Shown here: positions 35,509-46,760 of the stretch, piece by piece
Position numbering within the stretch: position 1 is the stretch's first letter
Layout of the letters: each line of letters starts with the position of its first letter
Assembly: GCA_017591395.1 (NCBI GenBank)
Contig: WEDG01003397.1
Span: 1 to 64,000 of the forward strand
From: Schistocephalus solidus
Taxonomy: Eukaryota; Platyhelminthes; Cestoda; Diphyllobothriidea; Diphyllobothriidae
Length of the DNA: 64,000 nt
Reading direction: 5' to 3'
The notes under the pieces: model-generated
What the model saw: the letters and a program-made list of their open reading frames with translations, nothing else
Databases searched by the model: none
Told to the model about the DNA's origin: nothing
Translations under genes and position numbers: made by a program

Positions 35509-37509
35509 ATGAGCACCATTGGACTGCCAATTGCCATAGAATGTGAATCTGATTTGACTAAGATTGGTTTCGCCATCTCTAACACACCATCGTGTGTTTT
35601 CGCCTCAGTTGTTGGCCGCTCAGTGGTAATATTTGTGTTTCAGCGTACTTGCTTCATTTTTCTCCTATAAAGTTTTAATGTTTCGAACGTTTGATTGCAT
35701 ATTTTACCGGGAAAGAACGTTTTGCTGAGAATACTGCTTTAAAAATCCGTAACGTACAACTTTTGATAAGATTTCAACGTAAGCATATCATAGTGCTTAG
35801 AGCTCTTGAGAGGGGATATTGGTGAGACGGTTCTAGTGTGACGCTTATCGCTATTTTCTACTTCCTTATTAATTTTCCCCAATTTTTTCGAGATTGTATT
35901 AAAATCTAAAGTAATGATTGATTTTATCGTCTTACGTCTGTAAACGCAATGCTAACTCCGTTCTTTTGCACCGACTGCACTCACATTGTATTTCATCTTG
36001 ATTGCGGTTGGCGTGTTTGATCGGAGTGCAGGTCACGGTAGGAGGGTAGATTTTATTGCGTTTAGACGATATTAGCACTTTATGTCTGCTAAGATCAACT
36101 CCTGTTAGAAAAGGGGAGTGAGGGTTCACTTTGGTCGTGGAGAAGGTGTATGAAGCGAAATCCTGGACTGCTTGAAACGTATGCATTACAAGAAGCATGG
36201 CAGATAATGTGTGAGCCTAACAAAAGCTCACGAGCTTATGGACTGGTTATTGGTTGTGTCAGGATTTCTATCGCTCTCTACGTTCATGTATGCGGCTGAG
36301 GTACTTGCTGTTCCCTAACCTATTCAGCGAGATAACTGATAATTATGGATGTAAGGTCACCGAAATAAATGTAACAGTGTTTTGTCAAACCAAGATGGTT
36401 CACCTTATGTAATTGGTTTTTGTAATTTTGTTCTGATATTTCGTACTTCTAAGAACAATTTAAAACACAAATTTGTTTATTGAACCACTTTCCAGATTTT
36501 CTACTGAGACTTTTTGCAATCCTACTGCCCTTTCAGCTTACATAGGCATAAAATACTTTCTACTGCTTGTGCTCGGAGGAAGGAATTAACGAGGCCAGCT
36601 GTTTAAATCCTAGCCTTTGGGACCGCATTTTGGCAACTTACACCCCGTCCTTCGCGGCAAGTAATGTACTATTGCTTTTGTTACGACCGAGTGCTTAAGT
36701 CTGGCAACATAATCACGCTATCTTTAATGCAAAAACCTTAAGAATTATGGACATGCTGTGCTAACAGTAAACATAAAACGGCGTTATGAACCATCAACAC
36801 CCGTTTTACTTTCTTCTAGGACAAATGTATAAACTTGAAGTAAAGATTATCTGAAAATCAGGCCACGATCGGCTCCCGTTGATGGGTACGCGATGCCGCG
36901 TACTTTTAATCGAGTTGATTTTGGTGGCGGTGACGTAACGACTCAACTGGCCGCTATGCTAAACGAAAACGGCTTGGAGCCTGTTAAGCTTACATTCGAC
37001 CGGGAAAGAATCAAGGAAATCGAAGAAAATTCAGTTACACGGCTCTCAACTCAAACTCGGAGGAGAATCTGCGTCTTAGCAAGGCCAGTCAAAGAAAGTT
37101 GAGGTACTAACTTCTGGATGGAGGAGAGATACGTTAAACATGGAAATTTAACACTGCGTAGAGGCTCTGTTTCAACAAACTTTGGTAGGAATTCAGGCTT
37201 GACAGCGATGATTCCCAGAGCGATAAAAACAATTGTGATTCATTTATTCACAGGAAGCTTAACGGCAACATAGTTCTGTCTGGTGGAACTACAATGGTTA
37301 TTAGAATGTCAGAGGGAATGAAGAAGGAGCTGCGCGAAAAGACACCAATACTTACCAGGGTAATAATATATGCTGCTTCTGAGAGGGCGTATGTCGTATG
37401 GAGTAGTGCAGCCGCGCTTTTCACTTTGGAACAATTCCAACACTTTTTTATTGCAAGGAAAGTATATGAGGACAGCGGACCTGCGATTGTTTTTAAGAAA
37501 TGCATTTGA
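35509..37509 (+). pseudogene. Actin-like pseudogene, duplicate of the gene at 20.1-23.6 kb
   Basis: Exon 1 (35509-35625) is the same length as in the intact copy, 117 bases, ending before gtaata. The phosphate loop is ruined (ECESDLTKIGF where the intact copy has DCGSGLTKAGF). After a 1.2-kb intron a ttctag acceptor leads into exon 2 at 36820, but about 350 bases are deleted. The sequence picks up at the equivalent of GYAKPNACSRVDFGGGD (here FNRVDFGGGDVTTQL) and is frameshifted by 37.1 kb. The C-terminal third is still readable (NIVLSGGTTMVIR, AYVVWSSAAALFTLEQFQ, AIVFKKCI, then stop). Keeping the intron rules out retroposition. Confidence 0.9.
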
Positions 37510-38547
37510 GTAAAGCAAATTCCCTTAGAAAATGTTTCTTTTTATATAACACCAATTGCAGAAAGTAAATTTCCCTTCGTGGATTTAGAAACATACATAG
37601 ACTGATGAGCAAAGCTTGTAATTTCTGTCTGCAGTGGGCCCGTTTTAATAGCGTTTACAGCGAACTGTATGCATTAACTCGTTACTGTTTTTCAGTGAGC
37701 ACCAGTTTTGTTACTAACAATATAAATTTAAAAATATTTTCAAGGCTAAATTTTATAAGAAGTAAATTTGCACCTGAAGTGACCTATTTTTGCTGAGAAG
37801 AAATGTAAAATTTGGATTGCAAGCTCCATTAGATTTGAGGGCGCCCAAGCACTGCCAAATCAATAAAACGTTTTAGTATTGGTTTCACGAAGGAAAAGAA
37901 GGGACGTCGACAAACATTGAAAGCTTCCTGATTTAAGAGAAATATAAGAAAATTGTATAAGTCTAGCGATTGGTGCGTAGTTAACAGGAGAAAACCTGCG
38001 GTTACAACGGAACTCTCAGGTTTCTAATAGTTCTCCGCACAGTGAGAAATAGAAAACTCAAAGAGGATAGTCGCACACCTAGACTGTGATAGATACGACC
38101 ATAATATGTTGTTTGCTTGCCAGCCATGTAGAAATCAATGAAACATAAGGCGATGGTCAACAGTTCCATCAGATTCAAATAGAGTGATGCATTAGAGATT
38201 CTGAATATCGTCGTGCAAAGTAAAAAATCAGTGGAGTAAGCAATCACGAAAAAAAATGACGACATTTAACGAGATTTTACAGGTGAATAGTTAAAGGACG
38301 TAATATCTACCTTTAAATTCCAGGAACACCATAATTGACAGATACATAAATAGATATTTTATTTGCTACCCCGGACGGGTACTGTCCTTATAAAAAAATA
38401 AATGAATACGCAATAATGTACAGTTAATTTATGAATAGAATGAACAAATTTTGGTGATGATAATTGACACGAATCATTCAGATAGAAAAAAATTAATAAA
38501 AAGAGCATACAGCGGAAAACACTCCCTGGGCTGGAAAAGAAATATGT
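37510..38547. other. Downstream flank of the pseudogene
   Basis: The stretch 38039-38105 is alignable with 24182-24245 at the same distance (about 530-550 bases) past the stop codon, so the duplication includes 3' flank. A scrap of repeat R-A2 (ggcgcccaagcactgccaa) lies at about 37838-37860. Confidence 0.5.
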
Positions 38548-38975
38548 TGTAGCGTCCGGCCGATTCGTCGATAAGGATGGAGCTGAACTGTAGGGTCAAG
38601 GATATAATTCAGTATCCTTCTTCACGAGGATATATCTTGACGTTTTGTCTTCTGAAGAATCAGTCATTCTGATATATTGTTACGAATAAGAGATATATAA
38701 GGCAATCGATATAGCAGTCAACGTGTATATGAAATAGGTTTCTGTGATAAGTACAATATATGCGAAACGGTAGGAATCTCAATACAATGAATGTTAGTAT
38801 AAACGATAAACGGGGAGAGGTTATGGTTTAAACGACAAAAGGGACGACAGATGTAAAGCGACTTATCATAGAGGCGGCGGAATGCCCGGTCGACTAGCAC
38901 GTTCGGAGTTATAGCCCGTCTACAAAGAGGAAAGGAGTCTCAGTTAAAACAAAAGGGTAGTTCGGGTCCGTTACA
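38548..38975 (-). repeat. Ty3/Gypsy 3' LTR
   Basis: About 428 bases, bounded by TGTA...TACA inverted termini (tgtagcg at one end, ccgttaca at the other). Copies in the next two tandem units lack only the last 20 bases of the element-sense end. Confidence 0.75.
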
Positions 38976-40155
38976 CCCCCTCCCCTCTAAGATGCAGCAG
39001 TGTCCTCAGTGCTGGGGGATCAACAATGTGGGGTACAGTTACTTCTATGGCTACTGGGGGCATCTGGTCTGCGGGAAGGATGGGCAGAGCATCGGTTGTG
39101 TAGACGGGGAAGCGGCCGTGGTAGGGTTCCAGCTTAGATAAATGGGCAGTGAAGGGGGTGATTCGGTGCAGATGGCGTCACGTAGGAGGAAGCTGGTTGG
39201 GGCTAGGACATCGAGCACAGCAAATGGTCCACGCCAATGGTGGCGAAGTTTTGCCGAGGTACCGCGGGGTGGTTTGGGGTAGTAATGCATTACGAGTTCA
39301 CCGATTTGGAACGCAGTGCTGGTGGTGTGTCGGTCGAAGTGCTGTTTTTGGTGGATGGAGGCGTTTCCTAGGGTTATGTGTGTGGCATTGTGTGCAGACC
39401 GTATTACCTCGCGGTGTTAAGTAGGGAAGGTTTGGGATGTGGTTTGGTCTGGTGACGGTAAGGGGTAGCGGAGTTCAACTGGTAGGCGAAGGTCACGTCC
39501 TGTCCATAAGTAATGGGGTGTGAATCCAGAAGGAGTGGGTCGTCTCGTGGTAAGCCAGGAGGCAAAATTGTAGTTGAACGCCCAGTCTTCTTGGTGTCTG
39601 TCCTTAGTAAACGAAATAAGGATGTTGTCAATCGTGCATTTTGCTTGTTCTACCAGACCATTAACTTCAGGATTATAGGGGGTTGTGTGGGTTTTTCGTA
39701 CGTTTAACAGTTCGCAGATCTCCCGCATCAGTTGAAACTCGAAATTACTACCACAGTCAGAATGAAATGATAGGGGTGAGCCCAAGTGACTGATCTATGC
39801 ACGTTTGATGGCGTTTGCCACGGACGCGGCATCTTGACGGAGCAGGGGTATGGCCTCTGTCCACTTCATTAAATAGTCAATCATCACGAGGATGTATTCG
39901 TGTCCGCGGACTGAGATCGGCAGAGGTCCGATTATGTCTAGGCCGACGCGTTCCCCGGGGAAACCGGTGGTCATGGGTTGTAACGGTGCGCGAAAGGATG
40001 GGGTGGGCGATTTAAAGGAGGCGCATGTTGGACACGACTGGCAAAAAAGTGTGTTGACGAACGTAACTGTGGCCACCAAAAACGGTTATGGGTGGCCTGT
40101 TCAGTGCGCCCTTGGCCACAATGCCCCAACGGATTGTGGAGATCGTTAAGTACAG
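38568..40155 (-). repeat. Tandem unit 1 (LTR, GPY/F, integrase)
   Basis: 1,588 bases, nearly identical to the next two units (a few substitutions and one-base length differences). Contains LTR, polypurine tract, GPY/F-like module, integrase core and part of its zinc domain. Confidence 0.9.
38976..38990 (-). promoter_or_regulatory. Polypurine tract
   Basis: On the minus strand AGAGGGGAGGGGG directly precedes the LTR start TGTAACGG: the primer site for plus-strand DNA synthesis in LTR elements. The same tract recurs in units 2 and 3. Confidence 0.75.
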
Positions 40156-41742
40156 TCGATAAGGATGGAGCTGAACTGTAGGGTCAAGGATATAATTCAG
40201 TATCCTTCTTCACGAGGATATATCTTGACGTTTTGTCTTCTGAAGAATCAGTCATTCTGATATATTGTTACGAATAAGAGATATATAAGGCAATCGATAT
40301 AGCAGTCAACGTGTATATGAAATAGGTTTCTGTGATAAGTACAATATATGCGAAACGGTAGGAATCTCAATACAATGAATGTTAGTATAAACGATAAACG
40401 GGGAGAGGTTATGGTTTAAACGACAAAAGGGACGACAGATGTAAAGCGACTTATCATAGAGGCGGCGGAATGCCCGGTCGACTAGCACGTTCGGAGTTAT
40501 AGCCCGTCTACAAAGAGGAAGGAGTCTCAGTTAAAACAAAAGGGTAGTTCGGGTCCGTTACACCCCCTCCCCTCTAAGATGCAGCAGTGTCCTCAGTGCT
40601 GGGGGATCAACAATGTGGGGTACAGTTACTTCTATGGCTACTGGGGGCATCTGGTCTGCGGGAAGGATGGGCAGAGCATCGGTGGTGTAGACGGGGAAGC
40701 GGCCGTGGTAGGGTTCCAGCTTAGATAAATGGGCAGTGAAGGGGGTGATTCGGTGCAGATGGCGTCACGTAGGAGGAAGCTGGTTGGGGCTAGGACATCG
40801 AGCACAGCAAATGGTCCACGCCAATGGTGGCGAAGTTTTGCCGAGGTACCGCGGGGTGGTTTGGGGTAGTAATGCATTACGAGTTCACCGATTTGGAACG
40901 CAGTGCTGGTGGTGTGTCGGTCGAAGTGCTGTTTTTGGTGGATGGAGGCGTTTCCTAGGGTTATGTGTGTGGCATTGTGTGCAGACCGTATTACCTCGCG
41001 GTGTTAAGTAGGGAAGGTTTGGGATGTGGTTTGGTCTGGTGACGGTAAGGGGTAGCGGAGTTCAACTGGTAGGCGAAGGTCACGTCCTGTCCATAAGTAA
41101 TGGGGTGTGAATCCAGAAGGAGTGGGTCGTCTCGTGGTAAGCCAGGAGGCAAAATTGTAGTTGAACGCCCAGTCTTTTTGGTGTCTGTCCTTAGTAAACG
41201 AAATTAGGATGTTGTCAATCGTGCATTTTGCTTGTTCTACCAGACCATTAACTTCAGGATTATAGGGGGTTGTGTGGGTTTTTCGTACGTTTAACAGTTC
41301 GCAGATCTCCCGCATCAGTTGAAACTCGAAATTACTACCACAGTCAGAATGAAATGATAGGGGTGAGCCCAAGCGACTGATCTATGCACGTTTGATGGCG
41401 TTTGCCACGGACGCGGCATCTTGACGGAGCAGGGGTATGGCCTCTGTCCACTTCATTAAATAGTCAATCATCACGAGGATGTATTCGTGTCCGCGGACTG
41501 AGATCGGCAGAGGTCCGATTATGTCTAGGCCGACGCGTTCCCCGGGGAAACCGGTGGTCATGGGTTGTAACGGTGCGCGAAAGGATGGGGTGGGCGATTT
41601 AAAGGAGGCGCATGTTGGACACGACTGGCAAAAAAGTGTGTTGACGAACGTAACTGTGGCCACCAAAAACGGTTATGGGTGGCCTGTTCAGTGCGCCCTT
41701 GGCCACAATGCCCCAACGGATTGTGGAGATCGTTAAGTACAG
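40156..41742 (-). repeat. Tandem unit 2
   Basis: 1,587 bases. The left junction reads acagtcgataagg, fusing integrase sequence to a point 20 bases inside the LTR. Confidence 0.9.
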
Positions 41743-43330
41743 TCGATAAGGATGGAGCTGAACTGTAGGGTCAAGGATATAATTCAGTATCCTTCTTCAC
41801 GAGGATATATCTTGACGTTTTGTCTTCTGAAGAATCAGTCATTCTGATATATTGTTACGAATAAGAGATATATAAGGCAATCGATATAGCAGTCAACGTG
41901 TATATGAAATAGCTTTCTGTGATAAGTACAATATATGCGAAACGGTAGGAATCTCAATACAATGAATGTTAGTATAAACGATAAACGGGGAGAGGTTATG
42001 GTTTAAACGACAAAAGGGACGACAGATGTAAAGCGACTTATCATAGAGGCGGCGGAATGCCCGGTCGACTAGCACGTTCGGAGTTATAGCCCGTCTACAA
42101 AGAGGAAAGGAGTCTCAGTTAAAACAAAAGGGTAGTTCGGGTCCGTTACACCCCCTCCCCTCTAAGATGCAGCAGTGTCCTCAGTGCTGGGGGATCAACA
42201 ATGTGGGGTACAGTTACTTCTATGGCTACTGGGGGCATCTGGTCTGCGGGAAGGATGGGCAGAGCATCGGTTGTGTAGACGGGGAAGCGGCCGTGGTAGG
42301 GTTCCAGCTTAGATAAATGGGCAGTGAAGTGGGTGATTCGGTGCAGATGGCGTCACGTAGGAGGAAGCTGGTTGGGGCTAGGACATCGAGCACAGCAAAT
42401 GGTCCACGCCAAGGGTGGCGAAGTTTTGCCGAGGTACCGCGGGGTGGTTTGGGGTAGTAATGCATTACGAGTTCACCGATTTGGAACGCAGTGCTGGTGG
42501 TGTGTCGGTCGAAGTGCTGTTTTTGGTGGATGGAGGCGTTTCCTAGGGTTATGTGTGTGGCATTGTGTGCAGACCGTATTACCTCGCGGTGTTAAGTAGG
42601 GAAGGTTTGGGATGTGGTTTGGTCTGGTGACGGTAAGGGGTAGCGGAGTTCAACTGGTAGGCGAAGGTCACGTCCTGTCCATAAGTAATGGGGTGTGAAT
42701 CCAGAAGGAGTGGGTCGTCTCGTGGTAAGCCAGGAGGCAAAATTGTAGTTGAACGCCCAGTCTTCTTGGTGTCTGTCCTTAGTAAACGAAATTAGGATGT
42801 TGTCAATCGTGCATTTTGCTTGTTCTACCAGACCATTAACTTCAGGATTATAGGGGGTTGTGTGGGTTTTTCGTACGTTTAACAGTTCGCAGATCTCCCG
42901 CATCAGTTGAAACTCGAAATTACTACCACAGTCAGAATGAAATGATAGGGGTGAGCCCAAGCGACTGATCTATGCACGTTTGATGGCGTTTGCCACGGAC
43001 GCGGCATCTTGACGGAGCAGGGGTATGGCCTCTGTCCACTTCATTAAATAGTCAATCATCACGAGGATGTATTCGTGTCCGCGGACTGAGATCGGCAGAG
43101 GTCCGATTATGTCTAGGCCGACGCGTTCCCCGGGGAAACCGGTGGTCATGGGTTGTAACGGTGCGCGAAAGGATGGGGTGGGCGATTTAAAGGAGGCGCA
43201 TGTTGGACACGACTGGCAAAAAAGTGTGTTGACGAACGTAACTGTGGCCACCAAAAACGGTTATGGGTGGCCTGTTCAGTGCGCCCTTGGCCACAATGCC
43301 CCAACGGATTGTGGAGATCATTAAGTACAG
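41743..43330 (-). repeat. Tandem unit 3, continuous with the rest of pol
   Basis: 1,588 bases. Its right edge continues as acagtctcgattag into upstream integrase sequence, so this is the unit attached to the body of the element. Confidence 0.9.
42226..42465 (-). pseudogene. Integrase C-terminal GPY/F-like module
   Basis: YYPKPPRGTSAKLRHPWRGP then FAVLDVLAPTSFLLRDA: the basic, WrGPf-containing module that follows the Ty3/Gypsy integrase core and helps DNA binding. Copies in the other two units are at 39051-39290 and 40638-40877. Confidence 0.7.
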
Positions 43331-43514
43331 TCTCGATTAGACAACCAGGAATAACGGGGCGAAGATGGTGAGAGGAGCGTTCGCGGAGGAACATGATGTC
43401 GTTTTGTAGGGTTAAACACGGCCATTGGTGGAGAAGCAGTTGTGTCCTCAAACTTGTGCCTTTAATGTCTCGTTCAGTCGGTTTGGGTAGACCTTCGGTA
43501 AGATGGCGATGCAT
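42592..43514 (-). pseudogene. Ty3/Gypsy integrase: zinc-binding and catalytic core
   Basis: HNPLGHCGQGRTEQATHNRF supplies the His pair and SCPTCASFKSP the Cys pair of the HHCC domain, in different frames. The core has GLDIIGPLPISVRGHEY (first catalytic Asp), SDCGSNFEFQLMREICELLN (second Asp) and TTPYNPEVNGLVEQ (catalytic Glu). A stop separates the two halves of the core at about 42965. The catalytic triad residues remain visible. Units 1 and 2 repeat the core at 39417-40079 and 41004-41666. Confidence 0.85.
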
Positions 43515-43550
43515 GCTAGCTGTGTCCGGATCGCTGCTCTGATTTATCGA

Positions 43551-44060
43551 TTAGATGTGTCTTGTGGGTTCTGAGGTTGCGATCGCGTTTATACTCGCGG
43601 TCATGGCGTCCATTGTAGGGTCGTCGTTTTGCGGTAACCGTGACAGAGCATCCGCGTTGCCGTGCTTGTGCCCTGGGCGGAACTGATAGTCAAAGTAGAA
43701 GTCCTGCACGAATTCTTGCCAGCGTGCGGGTTGGTCCATGGGATCCTTGAATGAGCTCAACCACTGTAATGCTCGGTGGTCTGTGCGTAGAATAAAACGT
43801 TTGCCGATCAGTAGATGCCTAAAATGACGGAGGAATACTACAATAGCTAACAGCTCTCTGCGGAACGTGCAGTACCGACGTTGTGTTATCGTCAGGGTGT
43901 TACTGGCGTAACAAATTGTGTGTTCGACATTTTCTGTATCAGCCTGTGACAGAACTGCGCCGATGGCGTACCCACTGGCGTCTGTGTCTAAAATGAATGG
44001 GGGTGCGTCCTTGTCTACATTCGGGAGGATGACTAATGGGCGGAACTTAGAGCAGCTCAT
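43551..44060 (-). pseudogene. Ty3/Gypsy RNase H domain
   Basis: Uninterrupted 169-codon frame: FILDTDASGYAIGAVLSQ (catalytic Asp), YCTFRRELLAIVVFLRHFRH (catalytic Glu), LRTDHRALQWLSSFKDPMDQ (catalytic Asp), RPGHKHGNADALSR (last motif). The best preserved domain of the element. It degrades the RNA strand of the RNA-DNA hybrid during reverse transcription. Confidence 0.85.
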
Positions 44061-44223
44061 AAATCGTTAAAGGCTTGAGCGCAGTGATCTGACCAAACGA
44101 ACTCTCTACCCTTCTCGGTGAGTTTGTGGTGTGGGCTTGCAGTGTGGGCGCAGTTGCGTATGAAACGTTTGTTCTATGATACTATGTCTAGAAAACTGCG
44201 TAGTTCTTCCTGGTTCGCAGGCG

Positions 44224-44990
44224 TCAGCCTGGTGCGTACCCGTTCCACGTGGTCAGGTTGGGGAAATATATAAATCCAGGAACGATGAGGTGTCCCATAA
44301 AGTGTACTTCAACCTGTAGGAAGAGACATTTTGTCTGGTTAAGTGTGAGGCCTGCGTCCTGGCGGGCCTCAAGTACCTCTCGTGGATTGTCATTATGTTC
44401 CTGTGTGGAGCGCCCAAAAACGATAATATCGTCATTAGTAAACGAGGCATTTATACGGAATAAGGGCCCGTAGTACACAGTATTGAGGCGTTTGAAGATT
44501 GCAGTGGCGTTACGGAGTCCAAAGGGTATGGTTTGGAATTCAAAAAGGCCTTGAGGAACAGTAAAGGCAGTTTTGCGGCGGTCGTTGGGGTGGATCTCAA
44601 CCTGCCAGTACCCCTTTTTAGGTCAAGCGTGGAAAACCAGGCAGCGCTGCCAAGCGCGTCGAGGGTATCGTCAAAACTTGGGAGTGGAAATGAATCGCGT
44701 AACCTCAAGGCGTTTAGTCGGCGGTAGTCTATGCATAGACGTAGGGAACCGTCTTTTTGGGTACTAAGGCTATGGGGGATGCCCAAGGGGATGAGGAAGG
44801 CTGGATAATTTTAGCCTCTAACAACTCGTCCAGCATTTTTTTGACTTCGTCGCGGTACCGTACTGGGATCCGTCGTGGGGGTTGCCAGATTGGGTTGGCT
44901 TCGCCGGTGACGATTATGTGCTGTACTAGGTGTGAACTGCCGATTGTGTCTATGGACCATGTGAAGAGTCCGGTAAAAGAGATGGGTAGG
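44224..44990 (-). pseudogene. Ty3/Gypsy reverse transcriptase, degraded
   Basis: Recognisable blocks: TQKDGSLRLCIDYRRLNALR, SFPLPSFDDTLDALGSAAWF, STLDLKRG, then a frameshift. Next come FEFQTIPFGLRNATAIFK-like sequence and NASFTNDDIIVFGRSTQEHN. The active-site YxDD is here TNDD, so the aromatic residue is lost. LTLNQTKCLFLQVEVHFMGH marks the end of the palm/thumb. Confidence 0.8.
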
Positions 44991-45186
44991 TTCCTCAGTT
45001 AGGCTACTTTGCCTACTGAGAGGGACATGGGGAGGATGTTAGCTAAGGGAGTGGGGTTTAAAGCGGTTGCTGACAGGACAGCATAATATACGAGGTCAAG
45101 GTCGTCGGAAGAGGTTTCTGGGACAATCAGGTTGGTGTGGGGGCTAATGATAAACGTCGGTCGGGGGCGTAGACGACGCATTCATG

Positions 45187-45460
45187 GGTCATGAGGAAGT
45201 CTTATCCAAGAACGAGGGGCTGCGAGCTGCTGGCTGTCACTAAGAAGTCGTGAGTTACATGGGAATCGATGACGACTACTTGTAACCTAATAGTTCCGGA
45301 GATAGGTATCGAGGTGCGTTTTGCCGCTCGGAAATGTTGGGGTGTGGGCAATGGTTCTATGTTACTAAACAAATGCTGTGGGAGGTTAAGGGGAGTCACG
45401 AGGGATACGTTTGCTCCATTATCGATGAGTGCGTGGACCGTGTGGTTGTCAAGGAGCAGT
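45187..45460 (-). pseudogene. Ty3/Gypsy aspartic protease, degraded
   Basis: Active-site loop region HALIDNGANVSLVTPLNL: the usual D-S/T-G triad reads D-N-G. The flap/second region ends QPLVLG, a stop, then DFLMTHECVVYAP, matching the LG.DFL motif with the stop in its middle. Retroviral-type protease would process the gag-pol polyprotein. Confidence 0.65.
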
Positions 45461-45539
45461 GGAACGGTAAATGCAGATACAGGACTGGGTTGGTTAACAT
45501 GGGTAGGTTAATAAACGGGGACTTACAGGGACAGTTGTG

Positions 45540-46073
45540 CCCGCAGTGAAATGCTTGGTGTCCGAACGCCGCGCAGTATGAGCACCCTGGGTTGTGGTTG
45601 GGGAACCGCATTGGGAGCGTAGTTCTCATGGTAGGTGGTCGGGTATCCGGGAGTCACGTGGATGGGGAAGGGGGTAGGATATAGCCCTGGTTCCTTGGGG
45701 CGGGTTTGCAGGGGTTCGGGGTGGTATCTGTGATTTGGTGGCTGTCAAATCGCCCGCAGAGTTGTAGTGCAGCGGTCAGGTATATAGGTGGGTTGAGGAT
45801 GAAGTGATTTATGACTGCACGATCTTGGAGGCCATATATGAAGCGGTCGAGGACTTGGTCATCACAATTGGTTGGGGGTTCTTTGGGAAAGGCGCGACGT
45901 GCCAGATGTATTAACTCGGTGGCGAACTCGTCGGCGGTTTTATGTGTTTGGCTGAGGCTGTACAGTCGCTCGCCGGCTGCTGAGGGGGAATTCTGGTTGT
46001 CCAATAATGAAAGCAGTATGTCCTGGGCTGTATAAAAAGGCGTGTGGAGGGAAATCATGGAAGTCATCGCCAA
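45540..46073 (-). pseudogene. Ty3/Gypsy gag: capsid region and CCHC knuckle
   Basis: The frame from 46073 contains capsid-like helices (LSLLDNQNSPSAAGERLYSL, TADEFATELIHLARRAFP, DQVLDRFIYGLQDRAVINHF). A second frame has a nucleocapsid knuckle CSYCAAFGHQAFHC, which fits C-x2-C-x4-H-x4-C. The N-terminal part of gag is cut off. Confidence 0.7.
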
Positions 46074-46159
46074 CTTACGGGTGGGGGTTGTGAGGAACCG
46101 TAAAATTTATCTCGTGTGGTCGGAAGGGGCAAGGTCAACAAGGAAAAAGGACAGTTCGA

Positions 46160-46210
46160 CCAACCAGTCAGATAATTTGAAGATGAGACGTTTGTGTGGG
46201 ACACTGTACA
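46160..46210 (-). mobile_element. CR1-like RT scrap 1
   Basis: About 40 bases (gatgagacgtttgtgtggga...) nearly identical to 2261-2285, coding VPHKRLIFKLSD, an RT palm piece. It abuts the truncated gag. Confidence 0.65.
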
Positions 46211-46499
46211 GCATATTCCAAATGCGGCCTAATGAACGTTCCGAAAATCTTAGCGAAGAGATCTTCATCAAAACCCAAAAAGGCTCATCTGGTGGCATTC
46301 AACGCAGCCATTGTGTTCTTTGCCTCTTTCGAGCAGTTTAAGTATTGTGTCAAGGATGTGGTCATCATCACATCAAGTCCTTTTTGGGTTTCCATGTCTT
46401 GTAAGTCTTTACATTTGAGAATTCATATTATGCTTTCTTCAGATCCTGATGGGTTTCTTAAGCCAAATATTGTACAATTATCGACGTTGTACCGCAAAA

Positions 46500-46760
46500 T
46501 ACAGTTATTCAACCACTTCTCCAACCAAGTTTAGTTGATCTTCGTGGGCAGGGCTCTGGATTACACTCCAGATGTTCATTTCGTCGGCACACATTACTGT
46601 TTCAGAGTCCAGATCCCTGACATAGTCATCCACGTATATTAAAACAGGATTTGCCCTAGTACTGAACACCGAGGAACCCCACTCTTGACCGCAGCAGAAC
46701 TTGACCTCTCTTGGCCGATGCACGAAACCTGGCGCTGACATGACGAAGCATCAGAGTCGA
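46500..46760 (-). mobile_element. CR1-like RT scrap 2
   Basis: The minus frame has LIYVDDYVRDLDSETVMCAD followed by EMNIWSVIQS, resembling the INDCVDDLERSAIMFADDFK stretch of the 1-2.6 kb element, with Asp pairs altered. Its order relative to scrap 1 is wrong for one continuous element, so the two are separate insertions or rearranged. Confidence 0.55.

Larger units (their letters stand above)
38548..46073 (-). mobile_element. Ty3/Gypsy LTR retrotransposon, 5' truncated, 3' end triplicated
   Basis: Sense strand is minus. Order from 46.07 kb down: gag with CCHC knuckle, aspartic protease, RT, RNase H, integrase, GPY/F-type module, polypurine tract, LTR. RNase H before integrase is the Ty3/Gypsy order. 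No 5' LTR is found beyond gag; the sequence there turns into CR1-like scraps. The last ~1.6 kb (integrase to LTR) is present three times in tandem. Stops and frameshifts occur in protease, RT and integrase, so the element is dead. Confidence 0.88.

Noticed and set aside
38639..38663. CTGATTC...AAAACGTC on the minus strand inside the Ty3/Gypsy LTR, reminiscent of hammerhead boxes in LTRs of retrozymes
   Set aside because: The span is 25 nt rather than the 34 nt of the ACGTC family, CUGAUGA is broken in its last two bases, and no stem II of more than three pairs can be drawn.
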